The notes under the pieces are model-generated. The model saw only the letters and a list, made by a program, of their open reading frames with translations, did no database searches and was not told the origin of the DNA. Position numbers and translations under genes: made by a program. 64,000 nucleotides of DNA from Mesorhizobium wenxiniae (lineage in GTDB: Bacteria; Pseudomonadota; Alphaproteobacteria; Rhizobiales; Rhizobiaceae). Shown in pieces: positions 39,655 through 49,094 of the stretch. The first letter of the stretch is position 1. The number at the start of each line of letters is the position of its first letter. Location of the stretch: positions 341,767 through 405,766 of the forward strand of contig NZ_NPKH01000023.1 in the NCBI RefSeq assembly GCF_002284535.1, read 5' to 3'.

Positions 39655-42420
39655 CTATTCGAAGGAATAGGTGAATCCTCCTTCGGAGGCTCCGACAATC
39701 ACTTTCGTCATCTTTTCGCCCTCGAGCGACCGGTTCAGCACGCCACGGCTCAATTCCGGCAGAAGCGTGTTTGTCAAAATGGCGTCGATCATCCGCCCGC
39801 CGGATTCGATCTCGGTGCAGCGGGCCTTGACCAGATCCATGACGCCGTCACCGATCACCAGCTCGGCATCGTTGCTTGAACGCAGCCGGCGGGCGATCTT
39901 GGCGAACTGATGGCGGGTGATCGCTTCGATCATCGTGTCCGAGAGCGGGTAGTACGGGATGGTTACCACCCGGCCAAGGAAGGCCGCGGGGAAAACCTTC
40001 AACAGCGGGCCTCGCAAGGCCGTGTCGAGATCGTCGAGCCCCGCCCGTACCGTGCCGCTGCTGGTCCGGTCCATGATGACTTCGGAGCCAACGTTCGAGG
40101 TGAGCAGGATCAGCGTATTTTTGAAATCGATCCGCCGGCCTTCACTGTCGTCCATCATTCCCTTGTCGAAGACCTGGAAGAAGATTTCATGCACGTCGGG
40201 ATGCGCTTTCTCGACCTCGTCAAGCAGGATCACCGAATAGGGCTTGCGCCGGACCGCCTCGGTCAGGATGCCGCCCTTGCCGTAGCCGACATATCCGGGT
40301 GGCGCGCCCTTCAAGGTAGAGACCGTGTGCGCCTCCTGGAACTCGGACATATTGATCGAAATGAGGTTCTGCTCGCCGCCATAGAGCGTCTCGGCCAGGG
40401 CCAGGGCGGTTTCGGTCTTGCCGACGCCCGAGGGACCGCAGAGCAGAAAAACCCCCACTGGCTTTTCGGGCGCGCCGAGCCCGGCCCGGCTGGTCTGCAC
40501 GCGCTTGGCAATCATCTCCATGGCGTGATCCTGACCGACCACGCGCTCGGACAGGGTGGCGGCGAGCCGCAGCGCCTTTTCGGTCTGGCTCGACAGCATC
40601 CGGCCAGTCGGGATGCCGGTCCAGTCCTGCACCACGGCAGCCACGGCATTGCGGTCGACCGACGGCAGGATCAGCGGCGTCTCGCCCTGCGCTTCTGCGA
40701 GTTCGGCCATCAGCTCCCGCAGCCGCGCGAGATCGGCAGCCGGATCGGGTGGAGAAGGATCGGCAGTGGCGTTTGCATCCGCATCGGTTTCAGGCGTTTC
40801 GATCTCGGGCGTTTCGATCTCGGGCGCATCCGCACTTGCCGTTTCGGCGACCGCCTGCGGAGTCTCCACTGCATCGAGCGGCACACCCTCGCCGCGCAGC
40901 CTGGCGCGCAATTCCAGTATCTCGCCAACCAGCGCCTTTTCCCGATCCCAACGTTCCTGCGCGGCAGTAAGTGTAAGTTCGGTCTCGGCGAGCCCTGTTT
41001 CGACCCGCCCCTGCCGGTCGGCCACGTCGATGCCGATCGCTGCCTCGCGGCCGATGATGCCGCGCTCGACCTCAAGCGCCTGGCGGCGGCGCATAATGTC
41101 CTCCACCTCGGCAGGGGTGGCATGCTGCGAAATGGCGACACGGGCGCAGGCGGTGTCGAGAAGGCTCACGGCCTTGTCGGGCAGTTGCCGCGCCGGGATG
41201 TAGCGGTGGGACAGGCTGACCGCTGCCTCGATCGCCTCATCGAGGATCTGCACCTTGTGGTGCTGCTCGAGGACACCGGCGACACCGCGCAGCATGAGAA
41301 CGGCCACCGCTTCCGACGGCTCATCTATCTTGACGACCTGGAAGCGACGGGTAAGCGCCGGGTCCTTCTCGATGTGCTGCTTGTATTCGGCCCAGGTCGT
41401 TGCTGCGATCGTGCGAAGCTCACCCCGCGCCAGCGCCGGCTTCAGCAGATTGGCCGCATCACCGGTTCCTGCCGCGCCGCCGGCGCCGATCAAGGTGTGA
41501 GCTTCGTCGATGAAGAGGATGACCGGCGTTTCGGAGGATTGAACCTCGTCAATGACCGCCTTCAGCCGTTTTTCGAATTCACCCTTTACGCTGGCGCCCG
41601 CCTGCATCAAGCCGACATCGAGCATGCGCACGCTGACGCCCTGCAGCGTCGGCGGCACGTCGCCCTCGGCGATGCGCAAGGCAAAGCCCTCGACGACCGC
41701 GGTTTTGCCGACCCCGGCCTCGCCGGTCAGGATCGGGTTGTTTTGCCGGCGTCGCATCAGGATATCGACGATCTGCCTGATCTCCGGATCGCGCCCGACG
41801 ACAGGATCGATCTTGCCGTCGCGGGCGCGCTGGGTCAGGTCGGTCGCATACTTCGCCAGCGCCGAATCCCCGCCGGCAGCCCGCCGCGGTGTTTCGGAGG
41901 CGGGAACCTCAGTCGAGGCGCCGGCTTCGAGTGAACCCTCCATGATATCTGCGAACCGCGCAATGACGGCCTGCGCATCGATCTTGTCGAATTCACCGCT
42001 TATCTTCGACAGCAGGCCTTCCAGCACCGGCGTCTTCAGGCAGGCAAGCAGAATATGCGCACTGCGAACTTCCTCGACGCTGAATTCCAGCCCCGCCAGG
42101 CTCCAGGCTTCCTGGATGGCGTGAAAGATGTGATCGGAAAATTCTTCGATCGAAGTGGCGCCATAAGGCAGCTTGTCGACGGCGCGGGTCATATCGGCCG
42201 TGAGCCGGCTCGCATCCACCCCGGCGTCTGCCAGTATCAGTTGCACATCCGAGCGCTCGGAAAGCACCAGTTGTTCGATGAAGTGAACGAGCTCGACATA
42301 TGGATTGCCGCGCAGTTTGGCGGTGTCGGCTGCAGCCTTGAAGGCACGCAAACAGACGGGGTTGAGCTTGCCGACCAATTCCTTGCGTTTAAAGCTCTGC
42401 GACGACCGGCGCTGTTCCAT
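39655..42420 (-). CDS. clpV: T6SS ATPase ClpV (TssH)
   Basis: A 921-residue Clp/Hsp100 unfoldase that disassembles contracted TssB/TssC sheaths. Domains: N domain (about 1-160), AAA1 (Walker A GEAGVGKTA, Walker B ILFIDEAHTLIG), a coiled middle domain carrying an insert of EIETP repeats near residues 530-545, AAA2 (Walker A GPSGVGKTE, Walker B VILLDEVEKAHPD) and the C-terminal D2-small domain. The start at 42420 follows GGAGGAG by about eight bases; the longer open frame to 42594 has no similarity. Divergent from the tss operon with a 328-base shared control region. Confidence 0.95.
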   Translation of the reverse strand: MEQRRSSQSFKRKELVGKLNPVCLRAFKAAADTAKLRGNPYVELVHFIEQLVLSERSDVQLILADAGVDASRLTADMTRAVDKLPYGATSIEEFSDHIFHAIQEAWSLAGLEFSVEEVRSAHILLACLKTPVLEGLLSKISGEFDKIDAQAVIARFADIMEGSLEAGASTEVPASETPRRAAGGDSALAKYATDLTQRARDGKIDPVVGRDPEIRQIVDILMRRRQNNPILTGEAGVGKTAVVEGFALRIAEGDVPPTLQGVSVRMLDVGLMQAGASVKGEFEKRLKAVIDEVQSSETPVILFIDEAHTLIGAGGAAGTGDAANLLKPALARGELRTIAATTWAEYKQHIEKDPALTRRFQVVKIDEPSEAVAVLMLRGVAGVLEQHHKVQILDEAIEAAVSLSHRYIPARQLPDKAVSLLDTACARVAISQHATPAEVEDIMRRRQALEVERGIIGREAAIGIDVADRQGRVETGLAETELTLTAAQERWDREKALVGEILELRARLRGEGVPLDAVETPQAVAETASADAPEIETPEIETPETDADANATADPSPPDPAADLARLRELMAELAEAQGETPLILPSVDRNAVAAVVQDWTGIPTGRMLSSQTEKALRLAATLSERVVGQDHAMEMIAKRVQTSRAGLGAPEKPVGVFLLCGPSGVGKTETALALAETLYGGEQNLISINMSEFQEAHTVSTLKGAPPGYVGYGKGGILTEAVRRKPYSVILLDEVEKAHPDVHEIFFQVFDKGMMDDSEGRRIDFKNTLILLTSNVGSEVIMDRTSSGTVRAGLDDLDTALRGPLLKVFPAAFLGRVVTIPYYPLSDTMIEAITRHQFAKIARRLRSSNDAELVIGDGVMDLVKARCTEIESGGRMIDAILTNTLLPELSRGVLNRSLEGEKMTKVIVGASEGGFTYSFE

Positions 42421-42748
42421 CGAACTTGCTCCTCCAATCTGCCAGGCAATAAACTGCCACATAAGCAGCGACTTGACAAAGAGCGTTATCGACGGGGCGT
42501 CTGGGTGTTCGAACCAGTCGATTTCCCCCTGACAGCAAAGCCGACGCCATCGGCTACAAGCCGTGGAGTGCGCAGCTCTTTGCGGTGCCTTCACATATAG
42601 GGTTCGACAATTGCGCCAGCGATTTCGAGCTCAGGCCCCGCTCTGCAAGCTTCCATTAAGATTGAGCAGCAACTAAATTGTGGTAAAGTGTCGCGGTGTG
42701 GTAACGTTGGGTCACGCACGGCCCAGGAGCCGCTCGCTGGGGGATGGT
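42421..42748. other. divergent control region of the T6SS locus
   Basis: 328 bases between the start codons of clpV and tssA. It must hold promoters for both directions. The left part is GC-rich; the right part, before tssA, is AT-richer. No gene is evident and no sigma-54 -24/-12 element was found. Confidence 0.5.
42663..42690 (+). promoter_or_regulatory. candidate promoter of the tss operon
   Basis: TTGAGC (42663-42668), 16 bases, then TAAAGT (42685-42690), 58 bases before the tssA GTG. It is the best sigma-70-like pair in the AT-rich part of the divergent region; judged by eye. Confidence 0.35.
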
Positions 42749-43918
42749 GTGATTGATCTCGCACTCTGGCTGAATCCGCTGGACGGTGAAAATCCGTCAG
42801 GGGAGGATTTGCGCAACGATCCAGCCTTTCATGAGCTGGAGCGTCTGACGGAACAGCAGAAAAAGGTCGAGTATCAAGGGAACGCCAAGTTAGAAGTTGC
42901 CGTTCCGATCGACTGGTCCACCGTGCTCACCAAGGCCGAAGAGCTGCGTCCACACGGCCGGGACCTGCGCCTCCTCGTCATCGTTACGCGTGCTCTGGCC
43001 AACGAGTATCGGCTGGCCGGGCTAGCTGAGGGCCTGACCCTCATAGCGCAGACCTTCGATCAGCACTGGGCAACCATGCACCCGGCCCTGCGGTCCGGTG
43101 CTACGCCGCGCGACGCCGCGCTGCGCCGCATCAATGCGCTGACTGACCTCCAGAACAGTCAGGATGGCCTGCTCAAGGATTTGCGGAAAATGACGTTGTT
43201 CGCGCCGCGTGCAATCGGCCCGATTCTCGGCGAGGATCTGGAGAAGGGCGCGCTCGACGAGCGTGTCATGCTTCAGGAAGCGGCCTCGGGACTGAACGCG
43301 ACCGAAAAGGCGGCTCTGGCGAGCGCGCACAGCCAATTGGTGAACCGGGTGCGCAGCGCATGCGTCGCACAGATCGATCAGGCCGGCGCGGAGATGACGT
43401 CGCTCTTTGCCGATGCGCGCGCCGCGATCGCGGCCCTCGAGGCGGTGGAGACCGCACTCAATGCCCGCATCGAGGGCAGCGGCGCCACCGTTCCGGAATT
43501 AAAGCGGTTTCTGCAGCGTTTGCTGACGACCCTCGAACGAAACTCGGCCGCCGGCGTCACCGCGAATGGCGCCGCAAAGCCTGTTTCCGCGCCTGCAGAA
43601 CCAGCAACGCCTGTTCGAAACGGTAATGGAGCCGATACGATGGCAAGTATGGCAAGTTACGCGGAACCGAGCACGGGGCTCCCTGATCGGATTTCCTCGC
43701 GCGACGACGTCGTGAAATGCCTCGACCTCGTCGTCGCCTTCTATGACCGCACCGAACCGTCGAGCCCGATCCCGCACCTCGCCCGCCGCGTACGCCGGAT
43801 GGTGCATATGGATTTCGTTGAACTGATGGAAGATCTCGCCCCGTCGGGGCTGAAGGAATTCCGGCTTCTTGCCGGCGTTCCCGATGCCAAGAAGGCGGCC
43901 CAGAAGGATGAAAGGTAA
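42749..43918 (+). CDS. tssA: T6SS protein TssA (ImpA)
   Basis: A 389-residue TssA that caps the growing sheath/tube. The N-terminal ImpA domain is clear: IDLALWLNPLDGENPSGEDLRND, then VPIDWSTVLTKAEELRPHGRDLRLLVIVTRALANEYRLAGLAEGL and WATMHPAL. A Pro/Ala-rich linker follows, then a C-terminal helical domain with SRDDVVKCLDLVVAFYDRTEPSSPIPHLARRVRRMVHMDFVELMEDL, the form with a short C-terminal domain. I placed the start at GTG 42749 after GGGGGA; the frame starts at 42680 without similarity. Confidence 0.92.
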   Translation: MIDLALWLNPLDGENPSGEDLRNDPAFHELERLTEQQKKVEYQGNAKLEVAVPIDWSTVLTKAEELRPHGRDLRLLVIVTRALANEYRLAGLAEGLTLIAQTFDQHWATMHPALRSGATPRDAALRRINALTDLQNSQDGLLKDLRKMTLFAPRAIGPILGEDLEKGALDERVMLQEAASGLNATEKAALASAHSQLVNRVRSACVAQIDQAGAEMTSLFADARAAIAALEAVETALNARIEGSGATVPELKRFLQRLLTTLERNSAAGVTANGAAKPVSAPAEPATPVRNGNGADTMASMASYAEPSTGLPDRISSRDDVVKCLDLVVAFYDRTEPSSPIPHLARRVRRMVHMDFVELMEDLAPSGLKEFRLLAGVPDAKKAAQKDER

Positions 43919-43924
43919 CGAGCC

Positions 43925-44464
43925 ATGGCAGCTGAAAGCAAAGCGAAAGTCATCGAACGGAACCGCGCGCCGCGCGTGCAGATCGCCTATGACGTGGAAA
44001 CCTATGGCAGCCCAACGACGATCGAATTGCCGTTCGTCATGGGGGTGATGGCCGATCTTTCCGGCGCTTCACAGACCAGGGAAGCGATGAAGTCGGTACT
44101 GGACCGCTCCTTTGTCGAAACCGACGCCAACCGCTTCCCCCGTTTCATGGAGGCGCTTGGGCCGCGCGTCAAAGCCCGCGTGAAGAATACGCTGCCTCAG
44201 GCTGAGGGCGCCGAGCGGGAGGAAGAGCTGGCACTCGATCTTACCTTCACCAAAATGGGCGATTTCGCGCCGGACAAGATCGCCGAGCAAGTTCCGCAAC
44301 TGGCCGAGATCCTCAAGATGCGTCGCCAGCTCGAGGAGCTGCTCGGCTTCATGGATGGCCGTGTCGACGCCGAAAAGCGCATCGCGCAACTTCTGAACAA
44401 CGAGCCGCTTCTTGGCAAGATCGCCAGCCAGGCACTGGCCGACGAAGACAAGGTTGAGGTGTAA
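43925..44464 (+). CDS. tssB: T6SS sheath small subunit TssB (VipA)
   Basis: A 179-residue sheath protein: RNRAPRVQIAYDVETYGSPTTIELPFVMGVMADLSG is the canonical N-terminus, followed by FVETDANRFPRFMEALGPRVKARVKNTL and the C-terminal helix (LAEILKMRRQLEELLGFMDGR) that pairs with TssC. 6 bases after tssA and 3 bases before tssC. Confidence 0.95.
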   Translation: MAAESKAKVIERNRAPRVQIAYDVETYGSPTTIELPFVMGVMADLSGASQTREAMKSVLDRSFVETDANRFPRFMEALGPRVKARVKNTLPQAEGAEREEELALDLTFTKMGDFAPDKIAEQVPQLAEILKMRRQLEELLGFMDGRVDAEKRIAQLLNNEPLLGKIASQALADEDKVEV

Positions 44465-44467
44465 ATC

Positions 44468-45973
44468 ATGGCCGAACAGCAAAAAACCGCAGCCGTCGCC
44501 GCCGAGGCGGAGGCCATCGATCTCGGAGAATTCAGCGGGCTCCTCGAGAAGGATTTCAAGGTCAAGAAGGACGACAGCGAGAAGCTGCAGCAACTCGTTC
44601 GCAATCTCGCGCTGGCGGCACAGTCCCGTTCCGATACCACCACCATCTCGTCCAACGCGATCAAGTCGATCAAGTCGCTGATCGCAGGCATCGACAAGAT
44701 GCTGTCGGAACAGGTCAACGAGATCCTGCACGCTCCGGAAGTGCGCGAAATGGAAGGCACATGGCGCGGGCTCTGGTATCTCGTCAACAACACCGAAACG
44801 GATCAGAAGCTGAAGATCCGGGTGATGAACATTTCCAAGGAGCAGCTCGCCGACACGCTTGAAGACTATGAAGGCCAGATGTGGGATCAGAGCCCGATCT
44901 TCAAGAAGGTCTATACGGACGAGTATTCGATGCTGGGCGGCGAGCCGATTGGCTGTCTGATCGGCGCCTACGAATTCTCTAACCATCCGCGTGACGTCGG
45001 CTTGTTGCGCAACATCTCGGGCATTTGCGCCTCCGCGCACACGCCGTTCATCGCGGCCGCGTCGCCACGCCTGTTCCGCATGGACAGCTGGCAGGAACTG
45101 CCGAACCCGCAGGACCTGCAGATGATCGTCTCCAACCCGGCCTATGCCTCGTGGCAATCGCTGCGCGAGAGCGAGGATGCGCGTTATATCGGCTTGACCA
45201 TGCCCCGTGTCCTGGCACGACTGCCGTATGGCTCGGAGACTGTTCCGGTGAAGGGTTTCACCTTCGAGGAAGAGGTCCACGGCGACCACAACAAGTATGT
45301 CTGGATGAACGCCGCCTTCCCGATGGGCGTGAACATAAACCGCAGCCACAAGCTTTATGGCTGGGGCACACAGATCCGCGGCGTCGAGAATGGCGGCACG
45401 GTCATCAACCTGCCGGTGCACAGCTTCCCCACCGATGACGGATCGGTGGCGATGAAATGTCCTACGGAAGTCGCCATCGACGACCGGCGCGAGGCAGAAC
45501 TGGCCAAGCTCGGCCTGATGCCCATCCTGCACAGGAAAAATACCGATCTAGCGGCTTTCATCGGCGCGCATTCGCTGCAGGATGACGAGACACGTGCCGG
45601 CCGGCTGGTCGATCCCGACGCACAGTCGAACGAGCGGCTGAGTGCCAACCTGCCCTATCTTTTCCCGGTTTCGCGCTTTGCGCATTACCTCAAAGCCATT
45701 GCGCGCGACAAGATAGGGTCGTTCAAGGAGCGGTCGGACATGCAGATCTGGTTGACCGAGTGGATCAACCGATACGTGCTGGCCAACCCGGCCTTTGCCG
45801 ACGACAAGGCGCGCGCCAAGCGCCCGCTTGCTGCGGCCGAGGTCCAGGTCGACAGCGTGGAAGGACGGCCGGGCTACTACAATGCTCGCTTCTATCTGCG
45901 TCCGCATTACCAGTTGGAGGGCATCAACGCTTCGCTCCGACTGGTGTCGGAACTCCCGTCCGTAAAGACTTGA
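44468..45973 (+). CDS. tssC: T6SS sheath large subunit TssC (VipB)
   Basis: A 501-residue sheath subunit with the conserved block NEILHAPEVREMEGTWRGLWYLVNNTETD, the region KVYTDEYSMLGGEPIGCLIGAYEFSN, FIAAASPRLFRMDSWQELPNP, and the C-terminal RPHYQLEGINASLRLVSELPS. Full length. With TssB it forms the contractile sheath that ClpV recycles. Confidence 0.95.
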   Translation: MAEQQKTAAVAAEAEAIDLGEFSGLLEKDFKVKKDDSEKLQQLVRNLALAAQSRSDTTTISSNAIKSIKSLIAGIDKMLSEQVNEILHAPEVREMEGTWRGLWYLVNNTETDQKLKIRVMNISKEQLADTLEDYEGQMWDQSPIFKKVYTDEYSMLGGEPIGCLIGAYEFSNHPRDVGLLRNISGICASAHTPFIAAASPRLFRMDSWQELPNPQDLQMIVSNPAYASWQSLRESEDARYIGLTMPRVLARLPYGSETVPVKGFTFEEEVHGDHNKYVWMNAAFPMGVNINRSHKLYGWGTQIRGVENGGTVINLPVHSFPTDDGSVAMKCPTEVAIDDRREAELAKLGLMPILHRKNTDLAAFIGAHSLQDDETRAGRLVDPDAQSNERLSANLPYLFPVSRFAHYLKAIARDKIGSFKERSDMQIWLTEWINRYVLANPAFADDKARAKRPLAAAEVQVDSVEGRPGYYNARFYLRPHYQLEGINASLRLVSELPSVKT

Positions 45974-46020
45974 TTCGCAGCAACACACCTTGTTCTGTTT
46001 GAAAGCGGTGGAGAAAGACA

Positions 46021-46476
46021 ATGCCAGTGAAAATTGATGGTTTTCTAAAGGTTCCGGATATCAAAGGTCCAAGCGTTCGAGACGGCCATGAAGATGAAAT
46101 CGAAGTGCATGGGGTCGATTACAAGATAATCGCGCCGTACGATCCTAATTCGCTCTCACGCCGCGGTCGTGTGTCCCTGGGGATGATCAAGTTCACCAAG
46201 CACTATGACAAGTCCTCGCCCTATCTGAAAAAAGCGCTGTTCGACAACAAGGCGCTGGACGAAGTTGTGTTCTCCGCCCGCCGGACTATCGATGGAGAGA
46301 CCAGCGATTACCTGGTCGTTACCCTGACCGACGCTTCCATAATGGAATACGACATGCAACAGGCCGAAGATGAAGCGGACCTGATCGAGGAGGAGGTCAG
46401 CTTCGCCTACAAGAAGATCAAGTTCGTCTATGACAAGGATGACGAAATCGAAATGGATGTCTATGTCGGCAAGTGA
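46021..46476 (+). CDS. hcp: T6SS inner-tube protein Hcp (TssD)
   Basis: A 151-residue Hcp1-family protein that stacks as hexameric rings inside the sheath and is secreted. It starts MPVKIDGFLKVPDIKGPSVRDGHEDEIEVHGVDYKI, has SRRGRVSLGMIKFTKHYDKSSPYLKKALFDNKALDEVVF and the C-terminal EEEVSFAYKKIKFVYDKDDEIEMD. The spacing to tssC (47 bases) is the largest between neighbouring genes of the core operon, allowing separate control. Overlaps tssE by 20 bases. Confidence 0.93.
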   Translation: MPVKIDGFLKVPDIKGPSVRDGHEDEIEVHGVDYKIIAPYDPNSLSRRGRVSLGMIKFTKHYDKSSPYLKKALFDNKALDEVVFSARRTIDGETSDYLVVTLTDASIMEYDMQQAEDEADLIEEEVSFAYKKIKFVYDKDDEIEMDVYVGK

Positions 46477-47218
46477 GGTGCGGCGGCCCGGCGCGGACAA
46501 GCAACAGGTAACCGGCAGTTCGCGAGCGAAACGCGAAGCGGTCCAGCCCTCTCTTTGGGACCGCCTCGTCAACGACCTGCCGGGCGTGACCTCCGAGATA
46601 GACGGGCTGCGCCAGACATTACAGGACGAGCTTGGCGCGGACCGGCTGGATACCCTGCTGGCGGGCAGCGCGCGGCTTATCGATACCGACGCGGAGCTGA
46701 CGCCCGATCAGAAGCGGCGTCTGCAGCGCCTGGCCTTTCAGACCCAACACCGCGCGGAGATCGAAAGCCGTGGCGTGGTCGTATCCGCCCGCGTCCTCAA
46801 GGAGGCCGTGCGGCGCGACATCGAGGCCTTGTTCAACACCGAGCGTTTCGAAGCTGTTCCGCTTCTCTCCGATTTCGAAAGTGAACAGGCCGCAGACAAT
46901 CCGCCATCATTGGCCGATTTTCCGGAGGTGCGCCGAAGTGTGGTCAACTACGGTGTGCCTTCCTTTTCGGGCCGTTCGTCCCGCGACTTTGATCGCGAGT
47001 CCCTGGCGCGCGAGATCCGCTCGGTCCTTGCCACGTTCGAGCCCCGTCTCAAGGAAAGCGCAACCAAGGTAACGGTGACCCTCGGCGACAAAAGTGTGGG
47101 CCTTAAGATCGAGATAGACGCCGTGCTGATCATGACGCCGACGCCGGAACGCATGCGCCTGCGCACCACGGTCAATCTCGACAACGGCCTGGCGCGGACC
47201 GAATTTAGGGAAAGCTGA
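46457..47218 (+). CDS. tssE: T6SS baseplate protein TssE
   Basis: A 253-residue gp25-like baseplate protein. The family core is VKEAVRRDIEALFNTERF near 120, then FPEVRRSVVNYGVPSFSGRSSRDFDRESLAREIRSVLATFEPRL and TVTLGDKSVGLKIEIDAVLI. It is longer than the usual 130-180 residues because of about 100 N-terminal residues (EAVQPSLWDRLVNDLPGVTSEIDGLRQTLQDELG). The start lies in the last codons of hcp; ATG 46457 and 46463 are both possible. Confidence 0.88.
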   Translation: MSMSASEVRRPGADKQQVTGSSRAKREAVQPSLWDRLVNDLPGVTSEIDGLRQTLQDELGADRLDTLLAGSARLIDTDAELTPDQKRRLQRLAFQTQHRAEIESRGVVVSARVLKEAVRRDIEALFNTERFEAVPLLSDFESEQAADNPPSLADFPEVRRSVVNYGVPSFSGRSSRDFDRESLAREIRSVLATFEPRLKESATKVTVTLGDKSVGLKIEIDAVLIMTPTPERMRLRTTVNLDNGLARTEFRES

Positions 47219-47219
47219 G

Positions 47220-49094
47220 ATGGATCGGGTCTTCGTAGAATATTACGAGGAGGAACTGACCCATATCCGCGGACTCGCGGCGGAATTTGCCGACATGCAT
47301 CCGGCGGTGGCGCGCAATCTTTCGCTCGATACGGTCCCCTGCCCGGACCCGTATGTCGAGCGGCTGCTTGACGGCGTCGCTTTCCTCGCCGCGCGCACCC
47401 GGTTGAAAGTCGATGCCGAGCGTTCGCGGTTTTCACGCAGCGTCCTGGATGTCCTCTATCCCGATCTGGTTACGCCCGCGCCGGCAACGGCGATGGCAGT
47501 GCTGAAGCCCGGCCAGCAGGTCCAGTCGATGATTGCCGGCCATGTCGTCAAGCGAAACACGCGGCTGGTGTCCAGTCTGCAACCCGGCCTGTCGACGCGC
47601 TGCACATTCACCACCGCGCAGGAAATGACGCTGTGGCCGATAACGATCACGTCGGTCAGCTATTTCCAGGATCGCAGCGGGTTGGCAGCGGCCGGCATAA
47701 CACCGATCGGCGGCGTTGGCGGCGAGGCGGCGCTGCGCATCACGCTGGGGCGGGCCGGAAAAGGCAAGCTCGACGAATTGGCGCTCGACCGGCTTGATTT
47801 CTATTTTGCCGGGCGCGCCAAAGCGCCATTGCTGTTCGACGCGATTTTCGGCGCCTGCTCGGCCGTAGGTGCACGCGCCGAGGGCAAGGCCAATCCGCTA
47901 GCGCCTTTGCCAGGGCCCGAAATGGTCGGCATCAGCGACGACGAGGCGTTGATGCCTCGTACCCGTCCGACATTCGAAGGGTATCGCCTGCTGCGCGAAT
48001 ATTTCATGATGCCCGAGCGCTTTCACTACGTGCGGGTTTCAGGACTGCAGTCGGTCGTGCGCAGATGCGACGCCGGGCTTGAGATCATCTTCATGTTCCG
48101 GCGTCCGGTACCCGAACTTGCCGATGTGACGCCGGCGGATTTTGAACTTTTTGCGACGCCGATCATCAACCTGTTCGAGCGTGACTGCAACGTCATCGAG
48201 CTTGATCCGCGCAGAACGCGGCAAGTGCTGCATGCCGACCGCACGCGGGCGCGGGACTTCGAAATCTATCGGGTGACCCATGTCGAGGACGCCGACGCCG
48301 AGGGCCCCGACGCCGAAATTCCGGAGCTCTTCAGCCTGGGGCAAAACCGCAGCAATGGCTGGGTTTATTCCACCGAACGGCGCCCTCGCCGGGCCACCGA
48401 AGATGAACGGCGCGACGGGTTGACCCGCACCTCATACACTGGAGACGACGTTTTCCTATCGGTTTCACGGCCGGTCGGAAGTCCGGCGAACCGGCCGCTG
48501 AAGCGTCTCGACATCATGGCGCTTTGCACCAACCGGGACCTGCCGATCCTCGACGACAACCCTACCTTGACGCTGGAGACTGGCGATCCGGTCGAAACGA
48601 TCCGGCTTATCGGTGCGTTGCGCCCGCCCCAGCCGGCTATCCCGGCCGCGCTGCCGGCGGGCGCCCAAGGCGAATCCCGCGCCGACAATCTCGCCTGGCG
48701 GCTGGTCGCGCAGTTGGCGCTCAACTTTCTCAGCCTTGCCAAGGAAGGCCGCGGTGTCGATCCGCTGCATGCGCTGCTCGATCTTTATGCCGACCGGGGA
48801 GATCCGAGCCTCGCCCGCAATGTGCACTCGATTGTTCGCATCGACTCGCGGTCCGTCGTCGAACGGCTGCAGATCGATGGGCCGATGTGCTTCGGACGGG
48901 GCACGGAAGTGACGCTGCATGTGGACCAGTCGGTTTTGGCAGGGCAAAGCACATTGCTGCTTTCAGCCTTGCTTGCACGGCTGTTTGCCCGTCACGCCGG
49001 ACTAAACGGCTTTGTGCGGACCCGCACGCGGCTGCTGCAGAAGCAGGAGGATGTGCCATGGCCGATGACGCCCGGCAATCGCTACCTGATCTAG
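47220..49094 (+). CDS. tssF: T6SS baseplate protein TssF
   Basis: A 624-residue TssF: N-terminus DRVFVEYYEEELTHIRGLAAEFADMHPAVARNLSLD, then PYVERLLDGVAFLAARTRLKVDAERSRFSRSVLDVLYPDLVTPAPA, all typical of ImpG. The gene starts 1 base after the tssE stop and its end overlaps tssG by 37 bases. Part of the TssEFGK wedge. Confidence 0.94.
   Translation: MDRVFVEYYEEELTHIRGLAAEFADMHPAVARNLSLDTVPCPDPYVERLLDGVAFLAARTRLKVDAERSRFSRSVLDVLYPDLVTPAPATAMAVLKPGQQVQSMIAGHVVKRNTRLVSSLQPGLSTRCTFTTAQEMTLWPITITSVSYFQDRSGLAAAGITPIGGVGGEAALRITLGRAGKGKLDELALDRLDFYFAGRAKAPLLFDAIFGACSAVGARAEGKANPLAPLPGPEMVGISDDEALMPRTRPTFEGYRLLREYFMMPERFHYVRVSGLQSVVRRCDAGLEIIFMFRRPVPELADVTPADFELFATPIINLFERDCNVIELDPRRTRQVLHADRTRARDFEIYRVTHVEDADAEGPDAEIPELFSLGQNRSNGWVYSTERRPRRATEDERRDGLTRTSYTGDDVFLSVSRPVGSPANRPLKRLDIMALCTNRDLPILDDNPTLTLETGDPVETIRLIGALRPPQPAIPAALPAGAQGESRADNLAWRLVAQLALNFLSLAKEGRGVDPLHALLDLYADRGDPSLARNVHSIVRIDSRSVVERLQIDGPMCFGRGTEVTLHVDQSVLAGQSTLLLSALLARLFARHAGLNGFVRTRTRLLQKQEDVPWPMTPGNRYLI

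Noticed and set aside
39910..41934. 674-codon plus-strand frame opposite clpV
   Set aside because: It is antisense to the conserved AAA domains of ClpV, rich in Arg, Gly, His and Asp as GC-rich shadows are, has no ribosome-binding site and resembles no family.
44069..45532. 487-codon minus-strand frame opposite tssB and tssC
   Set aside because: Fully antisense to two highly conserved sheath genes; composition and lack of a start signal mark it as a shadow.
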